The position numbers were made by a program, and so were the translations under genes. A stretch of 64,000 bases of DNA from VRUE01 sp963814915. GTDB lineage: Bacteria; Actinomycetota; Thermoleophilia; Solirubrobacterales; 70-9. Below are positions 1 to 7,658 of this stretch, piece by piece. The stretch lies in contig CAWFEI010000005.1 in the NCBI GenBank assembly GCA_963814915.1, positions 496,001-560,000 of the forward strand, written 5' to 3'. The notes under the pieces were generated by a model that ran no database searches, was not told the origin of the DNA, and was given only the letters and a program-made list of their open reading frames with translations. Every line of letters starts with the position of its first letter. Position 1 is the first letter of the stretch.

Positions 1-377
1 GTGCCGATATCCCGCCCCTCGGCGACGTAGCGGCCGGTCTCGATCAGGGAGCGCTGCTGGGCGATCATCGCCTCGCGCACCGGCAGGTGGGCCGAGACGA
101 GCGACGCGGCCTCGCTGACCCGCGGCTCGCGGATCGCGACTCCGACGTCCTCCCCGTCGAGGGCGATCCGGTCGCCGTCGAGGGCGATCGCCAGCGCACG
201 CGCGAGGGCTCCGAGCCGATCGCCGTCTTCGACGTCGACGCCGCGCTCGAGCGCGGCCAGGGCGACGCAGCGGTACATCGCCCCGGAGTCGAGGTAGGTG
301 AAACCGAGGCCCGCCGCGACGGCACGGGCGACGCTCGACTTGCCGGCCCCGGCGGGACCGTCGATGGCGATGACCAT
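1..377 (-). CDS. cmk: Cytidylate kinase, N-terminal part (cut by window edge)
   Basis: Phosphorylates CMP and dCMP with ATP in pyrimidine nucleotide salvage in the cytoplasm. About 125 N-terminal residues are visible. They show a P-loop GPAGAGKS at residues 7-14, the CMP-binding segment DSGAMYR at 30-36 and EGRDIGT at the cut edge, all typical of Cmk. The ATG at 375-377 is chosen because the protein begins directly with the strand leading into the P-loop. There is no Shine-Dalgarno sequence; a TACGCT hexamer lies 6 bases upstream. The gene follows aroA by 26 bases. Cmk next to scpAB/rluB genes is a conserved actinobacterial arrangement. The identity is firm and only the C-terminus is missing. 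Confidence 0.95.
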   Translation of the reverse strand, partial: MVIAIDGPAGAGKSSVARAVAAGLGFTYLDSGAMYRCVALAALERGVDVEDGDRLGALARALAIALDGDRIALDGEDVGVAIREPRVSEAASLVSAHLPVREAMIAQQRSLIETGRYVAEGRDIG

Positions 378-383
378 GGCGGC

Positions 384-389
384 AGCGTA
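384..389 (-). promoter_or_regulatory. Putative -10 element (TACGCT) for leaderless cmk
   Basis: TACGCT fits TAnnnT and sits 6 bases before the cmk ATG in the short aroA-cmk gap. There is no Shine-Dalgarno sequence, so transcription would start at or next to the start codon. No convincing -35 is seen. Confidence 0.45.
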
Positions 390-403
390 GTTCGCCCGGC
401 CGC

Positions 404-1678
404 TCAGCAGCTCAGCAGCGAAGCGAGGTCGGCCTCGAAGCCCGGATAGCTGACCGCGGCGGCCTCCATGCCGGCGACCTCGACCCCCTCGCGCGAGGCG
501 AGCCCGGCGATCGCGCCGAGCATCGCGATCCTGTGGTCGCCATGGGAGTCGACCGCGCCGCCGCGCAGCCCCCCGGCGCCGTCGATCCGCATGCCGTCTT
601 CGCTCGTCTCCACGCTCGCCCCGAGTGCCCGCAGCGCAGTGCTGACCGTCTCGATCCGGTCGCTCTCCTTACGGCGCAGCTCGGCGGCGTCGCGGATCGT
701 CGTCTCGCCGTCGGCGAAGCATGCGGCAAGCGCGACAAGGGGAAGCTCGTCGATCGCCAGCGGGATCTCCTCGCCGCCGACCTCGGTGCCACGCAGCCGC
801 CCGGCCCGGACCCGCAGCAGCCCGCTGGGCTCCCCGCCGCGCTCGCCCTCGGGCTCGACCTCGATCTCGGCGCCCATCCGCGCCAGGATCGAGAGCAGGC
901 CGGTGCGGGTCGGGTTGAGGCCAACCCCGGCGAGGACGACCTCGCTGCGGGGGACGAGCAGGGCGGCGATGACGAAGAAGGCCGCCGAGGAGAAGTCGGC
1001 GGGCACCGCGATCTCGCCGGGCTCCAGCAGTGCTGCCGGGCGCACCGCGACGGCGCCGTCCTCGCGCTCGATCTCCGCACCTGCGGCGGCCAGCATGCGC
1101 TCGCTGTGGTCGCGACTCGGCAACGGCTCGACGATCCGCGTCTCGCCCTCTGCGAGCAACCCGGCGAAGAGCAGGCAGGACTTGATCTGGGCGCTGGCGA
1201 CGGGCAGTTCGTACTCGATGCCGCGCAGTGGCGCAGCATCGATCCGCAGCGGCGGCAGGCGCTCCTCGCGGCAGGCGACCTGCGCTCCCATCAGGCGCAA
1301 CGGCTCCGCGACCCGGTCGACCGGGCGACGGCGGATCGAATCGTCGCCGTCGACCGTCCACTCCCCTGTCTCCTGCCCGGCCAGCCAACCGGGCAGCAGG
1401 CGCAGCAGGGTCCCGGCGTTGCCGACGTCGATCGCCGCCGACGCGGCACCACGCAGGCCGGCTCCGCGTACCAGCAATCGCGGGCCGATCGCCACCTCGG
1501 CGCCCAGGGCCTGCACGGCGGACAGGGTCGAGCGTGTGTCGGCGGCGTCGAGGTAGCCGGAGATTGCCGTCTCCCCCTCCCCCATCGCGGCGATCAGCGC
1601 CGCCCGGTGGGAGACCGACTTGTCCGGCGGCGGGCGCAGCGTGCCCCGCAGCGGCCCACCGGGCCCGAAGCGCGGCAC
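404..1678 (-). CDS. aroA: 3-phosphoshikimate 1-carboxyvinyltransferase (EPSP synthase)
   Basis: Sixth step of the shikimate pathway: joins phosphoenolpyruvate to shikimate-3-phosphate. The 424-residue length is normal for the family. Visible signatures are DKSVSHR near residue 19-25, GNAGT at 87-91, SAQIKS at 163-168, RDHSERM at 190-196, DFSSAAFF in the second half, a RRKESDR segment and a C-terminal GDHRIAM. Start is a GTG preceded by GGGGGAG within the end of tyrA, with a gap of 2 bases, so the genes are very likely translationally coupled. It works with the DAHP synthase and prephenate dehydrogenase just upstream. The reading is secure. Confidence 0.97.
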   Translation of the reverse strand: MPRFGPGGPLRGTLRPPPDKSVSHRAALIAAMGEGETAISGYLDAADTRSTLSAVQALGAEVAIGPRLLVRGAGLRGAASAAIDVGNAGTLLRLLPGWLAGQETGEWTVDGDDSIRRRPVDRVAEPLRLMGAQVACREERLPPLRIDAAPLRGIEYELPVASAQIKSCLLFAGLLAEGETRIVEPLPSRDHSERMLAAAGAEIEREDGAVAVRPAALLEPGEIAVPADFSSAAFFVIAALLVPRSEVVLAGVGLNPTRTGLLSILARMGAEIEVEPEGERGGEPSGLLRVRAGRLRGTEVGGEEIPLAIDELPLVALAACFADGETTIRDAAELRRKESDRIETVSTALRALGASVETSEDGMRIDGAGGLRGGAVDSHGDHRIAMLGAIAGLASREGVEVAGMEAAAVSYPGFEADLASLLSC

Positions 1679-1680
1679 GT

Positions 1681-2763
1681 CTACTCCCCCGCGAGCACGG
1701 TGGCGCTGTGGCCGAGCTCGCGGACCAGTGTGGCGGCGCGTTCGGCCTGCTCGTCGCCGCCGACCCAGAGGGAAATCGCGCCCGACTTCATGTCCGCCGC
1801 CGGGTGCAGCGCCATGTCCTCGATGTTGACCCCGGCGTCGCCGAGCGCGAGGGCCAGCTCGGCGACCGTTCCGGGCCGGTTGGCGACGACGACGCGCAGC
1901 TCGCGCAGCGAGCCCCCGGAGCGCTCCGACTCGGCCAGGCGACGGCGGTCCGCCGCCGCGGCTGCATGCCAGGCAGCGACCGCCTCGGTGTCGCCGGAGG
2001 CGATCAGCTCGCGCGCCTCGCCAAGGCGGGCGCGCACGTCGTCGATCGCGGCGACGACAGCGTCGCCGTTGGCGGTGAAGATGTCGCCCCAGATCGGCGG
2101 GTTGGAGCCGGCGACGCGAGTCGCGTCGCGGAAGCTCGGCCCCGTCTCCGGCATGCGCTCGGAGTCGCGTGTCAGCTCGGCCGCCGCCTGCCCGGCAAGC
2201 ACGTTGGCGAGCACGTGGGGAAGGTGGCTGACCGAGGCCATCAGGCGGTCATGCGCCTCGGCGTCGATCGCCTGCGGGCGGGCGCCGAGCGCGGCGACGG
2301 CGCGCTGCAGACGGTCGTAGAGGATGCCGCCGGTGCGCTCGGTCGGGGTCAGGTACCAGCGGGCGCCGTCGAAGAGATCGGCGCGGGCGTTCTCGACTCC
2401 GGCCGTCTCGGCGCCGGCCAGCGGGTGGCCGCCGACGAAGCGCTCGTCCTCTCCCAGAGCGGCGACGATGCCGCGCTTGGTCGAGCCGGCGTCGGTGACG
2501 ACGGCCTCGGGGCCGCTCGCCTCGAGGGCGGCGCGGGCGAGCTCGGGCAGTGCCGCCACGGGCGCGGCGCAGAAGATCAGCTCGGCCCCGGCGCAGGCCT
2601 CCTCGATCGTGGCCGCGGCGCGGTCGACGGCGCCCAGCTCGACAGCCCGTTCGACGGTCGAGCGGTTGTGGCCCCAACCGACGACCTCGCACTGCAGGCG
2701 CCGCCTCGCCGCGAGCCCGATCGAGCCTCCGATCAGGCCCACCCCGATGACGGCGACCCTCAT
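1681..2763 (-). CDS. tyrA: Prephenate dehydrogenase with C-terminal ACT domain
   Basis: Oxidative decarboxylation of prephenate to 4-hydroxyphenylpyruvate for tyrosine synthesis, NAD(P)-dependent. The Rossmann motif GVGLIGGS is at residues 7-14, the GGHPLAG segment at 111-117 and the catalytic histidine lies in SVSHLPH (H180). Residues from about 286 to 360 form an ACT domain (RVVVANRPGTVAEL start), which suggests feedback control by an amino acid, probably tyrosine; the ligand is inferred. The start codon overlaps the stop of the upstream DAHP synthase (ATGA). The enzyme could accept arogenate as well, which sequence alone does not settle. Confidence 0.93.
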   Translation of the reverse strand: MRVAVIGVGLIGGSIGLAARRRLQCEVVGWGHNRSTVERAVELGAVDRAAATIEEACAGAELIFCAAPVAALPELARAALEASGPEAVVTDAGSTKRGIVAALGEDERFVGGHPLAGAETAGVENARADLFDGARWYLTPTERTGGILYDRLQRAVAALGARPQAIDAEAHDRLMASVSHLPHVLANVLAGQAAAELTRDSERMPETGPSFRDATRVAGSNPPIWGDIFTANGDAVVAAIDDVRARLGEARELIASGDTEAVAAWHAAAAADRRRLAESERSGGSLRELRVVVANRPGTVAELALALGDAGVNIEDMALHPAADMKSGAISLWVGGDEQAERAATLVRELGHSATVLAGE

Positions 2764-3842
2764 CCCTCGCGCCGCGTCCTGACCGCCGCCGCCAGCCCTT
2801 CCAGCGCCGTGACGGTGTGGTCCCAGTCGATGCAGGGGTCGGTGATCGACTGACCGTAGGCGAGCGACTCGCCGTCGCCGAGGTCCTGGCGGCCCTCGAC
2901 CAGGAACGACTCGAGCATCACGCCGACGATCGCTCCGTTCCCGGCGGCCACCTGGTCGCCGATCTCCGCGGTCACCCGCATCTGCTTCTCGGGGTCCTTG
3001 GCGCTGTTGTCGTGCGAGGCGTCGATCACGACACGCTCGGCGAGCCCGGCGCCGTCGAGCATCGCCAGCGCCGAAGCGACCCCCTCGGGATCGCAGTTCG
3101 GCTTGCCGCGCCCGCCGCGCAGGATCACGTGCCCGTCGGGGTTGCCGGCGGTGTGGTGGATCGCCGGCCGGCCGGCGTCGTCGATTCCGGCGAAGGCGTG
3201 CGAGGCGGCAGCAGCGCGGACGGCGTCGACCGCTACCTGGACGTTGCCGTCGGTGCGGTTCTTGAACCCGATCGGCATCGAGAGGCCGGAGCCGAGCTGG
3301 CGGTGGGTCTGGCTCTCGGTCGTGCGCGCGCCGATGGCTCCCCAGACGACCGCGTCGGAGATGTACTGCGGGGTGATCGGGTCGAGGAACTCGCAGCCGA
3401 CCGGCAGCCCCAGATCGAGCACCTGCAGGAGCAGCGCGCGGGCCATGCGCAGGCCGGCGTTGACGTCGCAGGAGCCATCCAGGTAGGGGTCGTTGATCAG
3501 GCCCTTCCAGCCGGTCGTCGTACGTGGCTTCTCGAAGTAGACCCGCATCGCGACGAGCAGGTCGTCGCCGAGCCGCCCCGCAAGCTCAGCGAGGCGGCCG
3601 CCGTACTCCAGCGCCGCCTCGACGTCGTGCACACTGCACGGACCGACCACGACGAGGAGCCGGTCGTCGACCCGCTCGAGCACGTTCTCGACGTCCTTGC
3701 GCCCGCCGACCACGACACGCTCGCGCTCAGGGCCGAGCGGCAGGTCGTCGAGCAGCGCTTCCGGCGGGACCAGCTCGACCACGCGCTCGATCCGCTGGTC
3801 ACGAACCCGGTCCCGCGCCTCCTGCCGCATTCCGATGATCAT
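2760..3842 (-). CDS. aroF: 3-deoxy-7-phosphoheptulonate (DAHP) synthase, class I
   Basis: First committed step of the shikimate pathway: condenses phosphoenolpyruvate and erythrose-4-phosphate. It is the class I (AroFGH) type, shown by VGPCSVHD near residue 66-73, the FEKPRTTTGWKG segment near 102-113, GFKNRTDG, the C-terminal DASHDNSAK metal/substrate region and SITDPCIDW. I place the start at the ATG at 3840-3842 because GGAGAAAGG lies just upstream. An in-frame GTG at 3863 adds seven residues (MEKGDGK) and sits 7 bases after a TAGAGT hexamer, so a leaderless longer form is possible. Many actinobacteria use the unrelated class II enzyme instead. Gene symbol is by family, since the paralogue type (F, G or H) cannot be decided. 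Confidence 0.93.
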   Translation of the reverse strand: MIIGMRQEARDRVRDQRIERVVELVPPEALLDDLPLGPERERVVVGGRKDVENVLERVDDRLLVVVGPCSVHDVEAALEYGGRLAELAGRLGDDLLVAMRVYFEKPRTTTGWKGLINDPYLDGSCDVNAGLRMARALLLQVLDLGLPVGCEFLDPITPQYISDAVVWGAIGARTTESQTHRQLGSGLSMPIGFKNRTDGNVQVAVDAVRAAAASHAFAGIDDAGRPAIHHTAGNPDGHVILRGGRGKPNCDPEGVASALAMLDGAGLAERVVIDASHDNSAKDPEKQMRVTAEIGDQVAAGNGAIVGVMLESFLVEGRQDLGDGESLAYGQSITDPCIDWDHTVTALEGLAAAVRTRREG

Positions 3843-3870
3843 CTTTCCGTCGCCTTTCTCCACATTCAGG

Positions 3871-3876
3871 ACTCTA
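3871..3876 (-). promoter_or_regulatory. Putative -10 element (TAGAGT) upstream of DAHP synthase
   Basis: TAGAGT lies 7 bases before an in-frame GTG (3863) and 28 bases before the SD-preceded ATG (3842). A transcript starting here would either be leaderless from the GTG or carry a leader of about 21 bases containing GGAGAAAGG. No clear -35 is seen. Confidence 0.4.
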
Positions 3877-4151
3877 CTTTCCGTGCGGGCTTCGCCATGC
3901 GAGCGCGGGCAACGCGAAGCGCGCGAACCAGTTCGTCGACGGCGCCCGGCCGAAACGCTCTATGGATGCGGCGCGCGAACGCCGCCAGGCCGGACGCCTA
4001 GCTAAATCGCCAGAAATAGGAGTAGTGAGCAGGGGCGACCGCTGTGCGCCGTGCGCAGATGCTGCTCGCGATGTCGCCTGTGCGCCTCACTTCACTCTTT
4101 TTTAGCAGGCGCGAGCGGATTAGTCGAGTCGCGGGCGCTTCGGTGCGCAGC
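3877..4151. other. Non-coding gap between the aminotransferase and DAHP synthase
   Basis: About 275 bases separate hisC from the DAHP synthase, the largest non-coding gap in the window. I find no gene here; the open frames that cross it have no family features and run antisense to, or out of, hisC. It includes a locally A/T-richer patch with a run of six T on the plus strand near 4098-4105. It may hold the control region for the aro genes downstream. I see no tRNA and no clear T-box or attenuator. Confidence 0.4.
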
Positions 4152-5246
4152 TCAGCCGAGGATCTCGCCGAGCGCGGCCAGCAGACGGTCGTTCTCGTCC
4201 GCGGTGCCGTAGCTGACCCGGATGTGGCCCGCGTCGCCCAGCGGCGTTCCCGGGCGGACGGCGATCGAGCGCTCGGCAAGGCCGGCGACGACCTCCTGCT
4301 CGTCCGCGTCGCCGAGATCGACCCAGGAAAAGTTGGCCTGCGTCTCCGCCGTTGCCAAGCCGAGCCCGCGCAGCCCCTGCTCGACCCTGACCCGCTCGAC
4401 CAGGGTGCGCTCGACCCGCTGCTCGACGTCGTCCTGGTGCAGGACGGCCTCGGCTGCCGCGGCCTGGGCGAGCGCGTTGACGCTGAACGGCTGGCGCACC
4501 GCGTCGACAGCGACGCGGAACTTGGCGGAGCCGAGCGCGAAGCCGACCCGCAGGCCGGCCAGACCGTAGATCTTGCTGAAGGTGCGCAGCACGATCAGGT
4601 TGGGAAAGTCGGCGAGAAGGTCAACGGTGGCATCGGGGTCGTCGACCGTCTGGAACTCGACGTAGGCCTCGTCGAGAACGATCGTGACGTGGTCGGGGAC
4701 GCGCTCACAGAAAGCCGCGACCTGCGCGGCCGGGAGGTGGGTGCCGGTCGGGTTGTTGGGGTTGCAGACGATCGCCAGCTGGGTTGCCGCGGTGACCTCG
4801 GCGGCGATCGCGTCGAGGTCGTGCGCCTCGCCATCGGCCAGGGGCACGCGGATCTCGCGCGCGCCGGTCAGGGCCGCCAGGTACGGGTACATCGAGAAGG
4901 ACGGCCAGGCGTAGAGGATCTCGGCGCCGGGCTCGCAGAGCGCCTCGGCGGCGGCGAGCAAGATCTCGCAAGAGCCGTTGCCGACGGCGACCCGACCCGG
5001 CTCGGTCTCGTAACGCTCGGCGAGTCGTCGGCGCAGCAGGGTCGCGTCGGGATCCGGGTAGCGGTTCATCGCCGCGGCCGCGGAGCGGATCGCCTCGACC
5101 ACCTTGGGGTGCGGCCCGAACGGCGACTCGTTGGAGGCCAGCTGGGCGATCCCCCCGGAGGCGATCGCCTCCGGGGCCTGCCCTGTCGGCACCCCGGCCT
5201 GGTAGCCGGGGATGCGGGCGAGCTTCTCGGAGAAGGTGACGCTCAT
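4152..5246 (-). CDS. hisC: Histidinol-phosphate / aromatic aminotransferase (PLP)
   Basis: Class I/II PLP aminotransferase of the HisC family, 364 residues. Motifs: NPNNPTG at 162-168, DEAYVEF at 192-198, the PLP lysine in TFSKIYGLAGLRVG (K225) and a C-terminal arginine in HIRVSYG. HisC-family enzymes transaminate histidinol phosphate, and some act mainly on phenylpyruvate and 4-hydroxyphenylpyruvate. The location between chorismate mutase and the DAHP synthase/prephenate dehydrogenase genes argues for an aromatic role here, but this is inference. It starts 33 bases after the chorismate mutase gene; a GACAAT hexamer lies 6 bases before the ATG, so a leaderless start is possible but weaker than at other sites. 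Confidence 0.9.
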   Translation of the reverse strand: MSVTFSEKLARIPGYQAGVPTGQAPEAIASGGIAQLASNESPFGPHPKVVEAIRSAAAAMNRYPDPDATLLRRRLAERYETEPGRVAVGNGSCEILLAAAEALCEPGAEILYAWPSFSMYPYLAALTGAREIRVPLADGEAHDLDAIAAEVTAATQLAIVCNPNNPTGTHLPAAQVAAFCERVPDHVTIVLDEAYVEFQTVDDPDATVDLLADFPNLIVLRTFSKIYGLAGLRVGFALGSAKFRVAVDAVRQPFSVNALAQAAAAEAVLHQDDVEQRVERTLVERVRVEQGLRGLGLATAETQANFSWVDLGDADEQEVVAGLAERSIAVRPGTPLGDAGHIRVSYGTADENDRLLAALGEILG

Positions 5247-5279
5247 CGGCCTATTGTCGCCTACGCGCAGCGGGCCCGG

Positions 5280-5663
5280 CTACTGCGCCGCATGGAGGTC
5301 GGAGCGCAGCTCCCGGGTCGCCCCCAGGTAGGCGTGCGCTGTCGTGTGCCCGGCCGGCGCGTAGTAGTGCACCATCGCCCGGATCACCCGCGGCATCGAG
5401 CCCGGCACCGGGATCTCGCGACAGCAGAGCAACGGAACCGAGGCCAAGCCCAGCTCACGCGCGGCGACCGCCGGAAACTCGGCATCGAGGTCGTCCGTCG
5501 TCGTGAACAGGCAACTGACCATCGCCTCGGGCTCCATGTCGTTGCGCTCGAGCAGCTCACGCACCAGGTCGGTCGTGGCGGCGACTATCGCCTTCGCGTC
5601 GTTGGCCGCGGCCTGCACCGCCCCCCGCACCGCGAACAGCCTCTGGTCCCCGTTCACACTCAT
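5280..5663 (-). CDS. aroH: Chorismate mutase, AroH type
   Basis: Rearranges chorismate to prephenate at the branch to phenylalanine and tyrosine. The 127-residue protein matches the trimeric AroH fold rather than the helical AroQ type. Visible are an N-terminal AVRGAV, the SCLFTTTDDLDAEFP segment, VPLLCCREIPVPG and RVIRAMVHYY, which hold the arginine, glutamate and cysteine positions of the B. subtilis AroH active site. The start is the ATG whose last bases form the upstream rluB stop (ATGA). A longer frame would add six residues inside rluB and is unlikely. Product feeds prephenate dehydrogenase encoded nearby. Confidence 0.92.
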   Translation of the reverse strand: MSVNGDQRLFAVRGAVQAAANDAKAIVAATTDLVRELLERNDMEPEAMVSCLFTTTDDLDAEFPAVAARELGLASVPLLCCREIPVPGSMPRVIRAMVHYYAPAGHTTAHAYLGATRELRSDLHAAQ

Positions 5664-6355
5664 CGCCTCGCATCTTCCCAAAGCGCGGCGACCTCATCGT
5701 CAGAGAGGCGACGTGAATCGCCCTCGGCGAGCGCGCCGAGCTCGATCGGGCCGAAGCGGACCCGGCGCAACGCCACGACCTCGTTGGCGACCGCTTCGGC
5801 CATGCGGCGCACCTGCCGGTTGCGCCCCTCGCGCAAGACGATCTCCACCTGCCGCTCGCCCAGCCGCCGCACCTCCGCCGGCGCCGTCGGCCCGTCATCC
5901 AACTCGACGCCCTCCGCCAGCCGCCGCAAGTCCCCCTCGCTCGGCGGCCGCTGCAGCGTCGCCTCGTACACCTTCGCCACTTCGTAGCGCGGATGGGTCA
6001 GCAGGTTCGCCAGCTCCCCGTCGTTTGTCAGCAGCAGCAGTCCCGAAGAGTCAGCATCCAGCCGCCCCACCGGATACAGCCGCGCCTCCGAATCGACCAG
6101 CTCCACAACCGCCCGCCGCCCCCCGGGCTCCCGCGCAGTGGACACCACCCCCACCGGCTTGTCAACCGCCCAAACCTCCCGCGCCTCGACCCCAACCAAG
6201 CTCCCATCCACCCGCACCTCGTCCCCTTGCCCGACATCGCGGGCGGGATCCCGCACAACCTCCCCGCCCACGCTCACGCGGCCGGCAGCAACAATCTCCT
6301 CCGCCTTTCGCCGCGAGGCGACGCCCCCGTGCGCGAGGAACTTGGCCAGGCGCAC
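5660..6355 (-). CDS. rluB: Ribosomal large subunit pseudouridine synthase (RluB/RsuA family)
   Basis: Converts a specific uridine in rRNA to pseudouridine. An N-terminal S4 RNA-binding domain (about residues 1-50) is followed by the RsuA-type catalytic domain with the aspartate in GRLDADSSGLLLLT (D100) and a late EGRNRQVRRM segment. At 231 residues it is a compact family member. It is coupled to scpB on one side (1-base overlap) and chorismate mutase on the other (ATGA). The scpA-scpB-rluB order is widely conserved in Gram-positives. The exact rRNA position cannot be told from sequence; RluB activity is the usual assignment in this context. Confidence 0.92.
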   Translation of the reverse strand: MRLAKFLAHGGVASRRKAEEIVAAGRVSVGGEVVRDPARDVGQGDEVRVDGSLVGVEAREVWAVDKPVGVVSTAREPGGRRAVVELVDSEARLYPVGRLDADSSGLLLLTNDGELANLLTHPRYEVAKVYEATLQRPPSEGDLRRLAEGVELDDGPTAPAEVRRLGERQVEIVLREGRNRQVRRMAEAVANEVVALRRVRFGPIELGALAEGDSRRLSDDEVAALWEDARR

Positions 6356-6924
6356 TACTCGGCGCGCTGTTCGCCCGCTTTGAGCAGGCGCTCGCGCAGC
6401 TCGCGCTCGTCGTCGGGGGTCGGGTCGAACTGGGCGGGGTCGGGCAGCCGGTCCAACCCGGAGAGGCCGAAGAGGCGTTCGAACAGCTCGGTCGTCTTGA
6501 ACAGAGCCGCGCCGAACTGCGAGCGCCCCGACTCCTCGATCAGGCCACGCTCGGAGAGCGTCTGCACCGCGGACTCCGAGGAGACGCCGCGGATCCGGGC
6601 CACCTCGGGACGGGAGACGGGCTGCAGGTAGGCGACGATCGCCAGCGTCTCCGCCTGCGCCTGGGTCAGCGGCGGCGTCCGCGGTTTGGCGAGCAGCCGC
6701 CGGGCTGCCTCCTCGCTTGCCGGGTCACTGGCCAGCGAGAACCCGCCCGAGACCTCGCGCAGGACGACGCCGCGCCGCCCCTCGGCAAGGTCCTCGCGCA
6801 AGAGGTCGATCGCCTCGGCGACCTGGCCCTCGGTCGCCTCGGTCGCCTCGGTCAGGTCGGCGAACGCGACGGGCTGCGGCGAGAGGAAGAGCAGCGCCTC
6901 GATCGTGCGGCTGAGGTCGCTCAT
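6355..6924 (-). CDS. scpB: Segregation and condensation protein B
   Basis: Kleisin-associated winged-helix subunit of the SMC-ScpAB condensin, which organises and helps separate chromosomes. The 189 residues contain two predicted winged-helix units with the typical stretches RTIEALLFLSPQP, LTQAQAETLAIVAYLQPVSR and LIEESGRSQFGAALFKTTELF. It starts inside the end of scpA (4-base overlap), so the two subunits are probably made in step. The C-terminus is charged and short. Assignment is firm. Confidence 0.95.
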   Translation of the reverse strand: MSDLSRTIEALLFLSPQPVAFADLTEATEATEGQVAEAIDLLREDLAEGRRGVVLREVSGGFSLASDPASEEAARRLLAKPRTPPLTQAQAETLAIVAYLQPVSRPEVARIRGVSSESAVQTLSERGLIEESGRSQFGAALFKTTELFERLFGLSGLDRLPDPAQFDPTPDDERELRERLLKAGEQRAE

Positions 6925-7655
6925 GCCGTGCGCGCCCCCTGGGGGACGATCTCGATCGGGCCGAGCGGCTCGCTCTGCTTCCAGGTCGCCTCGCCCTTGC
7001 GGTACAGCTCGAGCAGAGCGAACAGGGTGACCGCCTGGGTCAGCCGGTCCTCGCCGCCGAACTGCTCGTCGAAGTCGATGCTGCCCCGGCCCGAGAGGGC
7101 GTCGCGCAGGGCGCGCAGGCGGCGCTCCAGGGAGACCGTCGGCCGGATGTGGCTGACGTCGACCGGCGGCGGAATGACCAGCAGGTCGCCGAGCGCGGCG
7201 CCGAGGCGCTCGGGGTCGTAGGCGGCGACCGCGGCCTCGACCGCGACCCTGCGCAGGCCGGACGGCAACGGCGCCGAGCGGTAGAGGTAGCCGCGGGCCG
7301 CGTCGAAGCGCTCGCTCAGCGCCGCCGCGGCGCCGCGGTAACGGCGGTACTCGAGCAGCCGCGCGAGCAGCTCCTCGACCGCCTCCTCGGGGCCCATCTC
7401 CTCCAGCTCGGGGTCGGCCCCGGGCAACAGCAGCCGCGACTTCAGCTCCAGCAGGGAGGCGATCAGGACGAGGAACTCGGTCGCCACCTCCAGCTCCAAC
7501 TCACCCTCGCTCTCGAGGTGCTCGATGTAGGCGACGACGACCTCGCCCAGCTCGATCTCGAGCAGGTCGATCTCCTCGCGCAGCAGGATCGCGATCAGCA
7601 GGTCGAACGGCCCGGCGAAGACGTCGAGCTCGAGGTCGAGGTCGGCGACGGCCAT
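6921..7655 (-). CDS. scpA: Segregation and condensation protein A (kleisin)
   Basis: Kleisin subunit that bridges the two SMC heads in bacterial condensin. Residues near the N-terminus read VFAGPFDLLIAILLREEIDLLEIEL in short pieces typical of ScpA, and a long acidic middle part includes ATEFLVLIASLLELKSR. The C-terminal part (VTLFALLELYRKGEA) matches the winged helix that binds the SMC cap. Length 244 is normal. It follows trpS after only 3 bases and overlaps scpB by 4. The smc gene is not in this window. Confidence 0.95.
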   Translation of the reverse strand: MAVADLDLELDVFAGPFDLLIAILLREEIDLLEIELGEVVVAYIEHLESEGELELEVATEFLVLIASLLELKSRLLLPGADPELEEMGPEEAVEELLARLLEYRRYRGAAAALSERFDAARGYLYRSAPLPSGLRRVAVEAAVAAYDPERLGAALGDLLVIPPPVDVSHIRPTVSLERRLRALRDALSGRGSIDFDEQFGGEDRLTQAVTLFALLELYRKGEATWKQSEPLGPIEIVPQGARTA

Positions 7656-7658
7656 CGG

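Noticed and set aside
3877..4151. tRNA gene or T-box leader
   Set aside because: No acceptor/T-arm pattern (GGTTC-type) and no T-box core sequence could be recognised.
3998..4279. 93-codon frame in the gap before the DAHP synthase
   Set aside because: It overlaps the end of hisC, lacks an initiation signal and has no family features.
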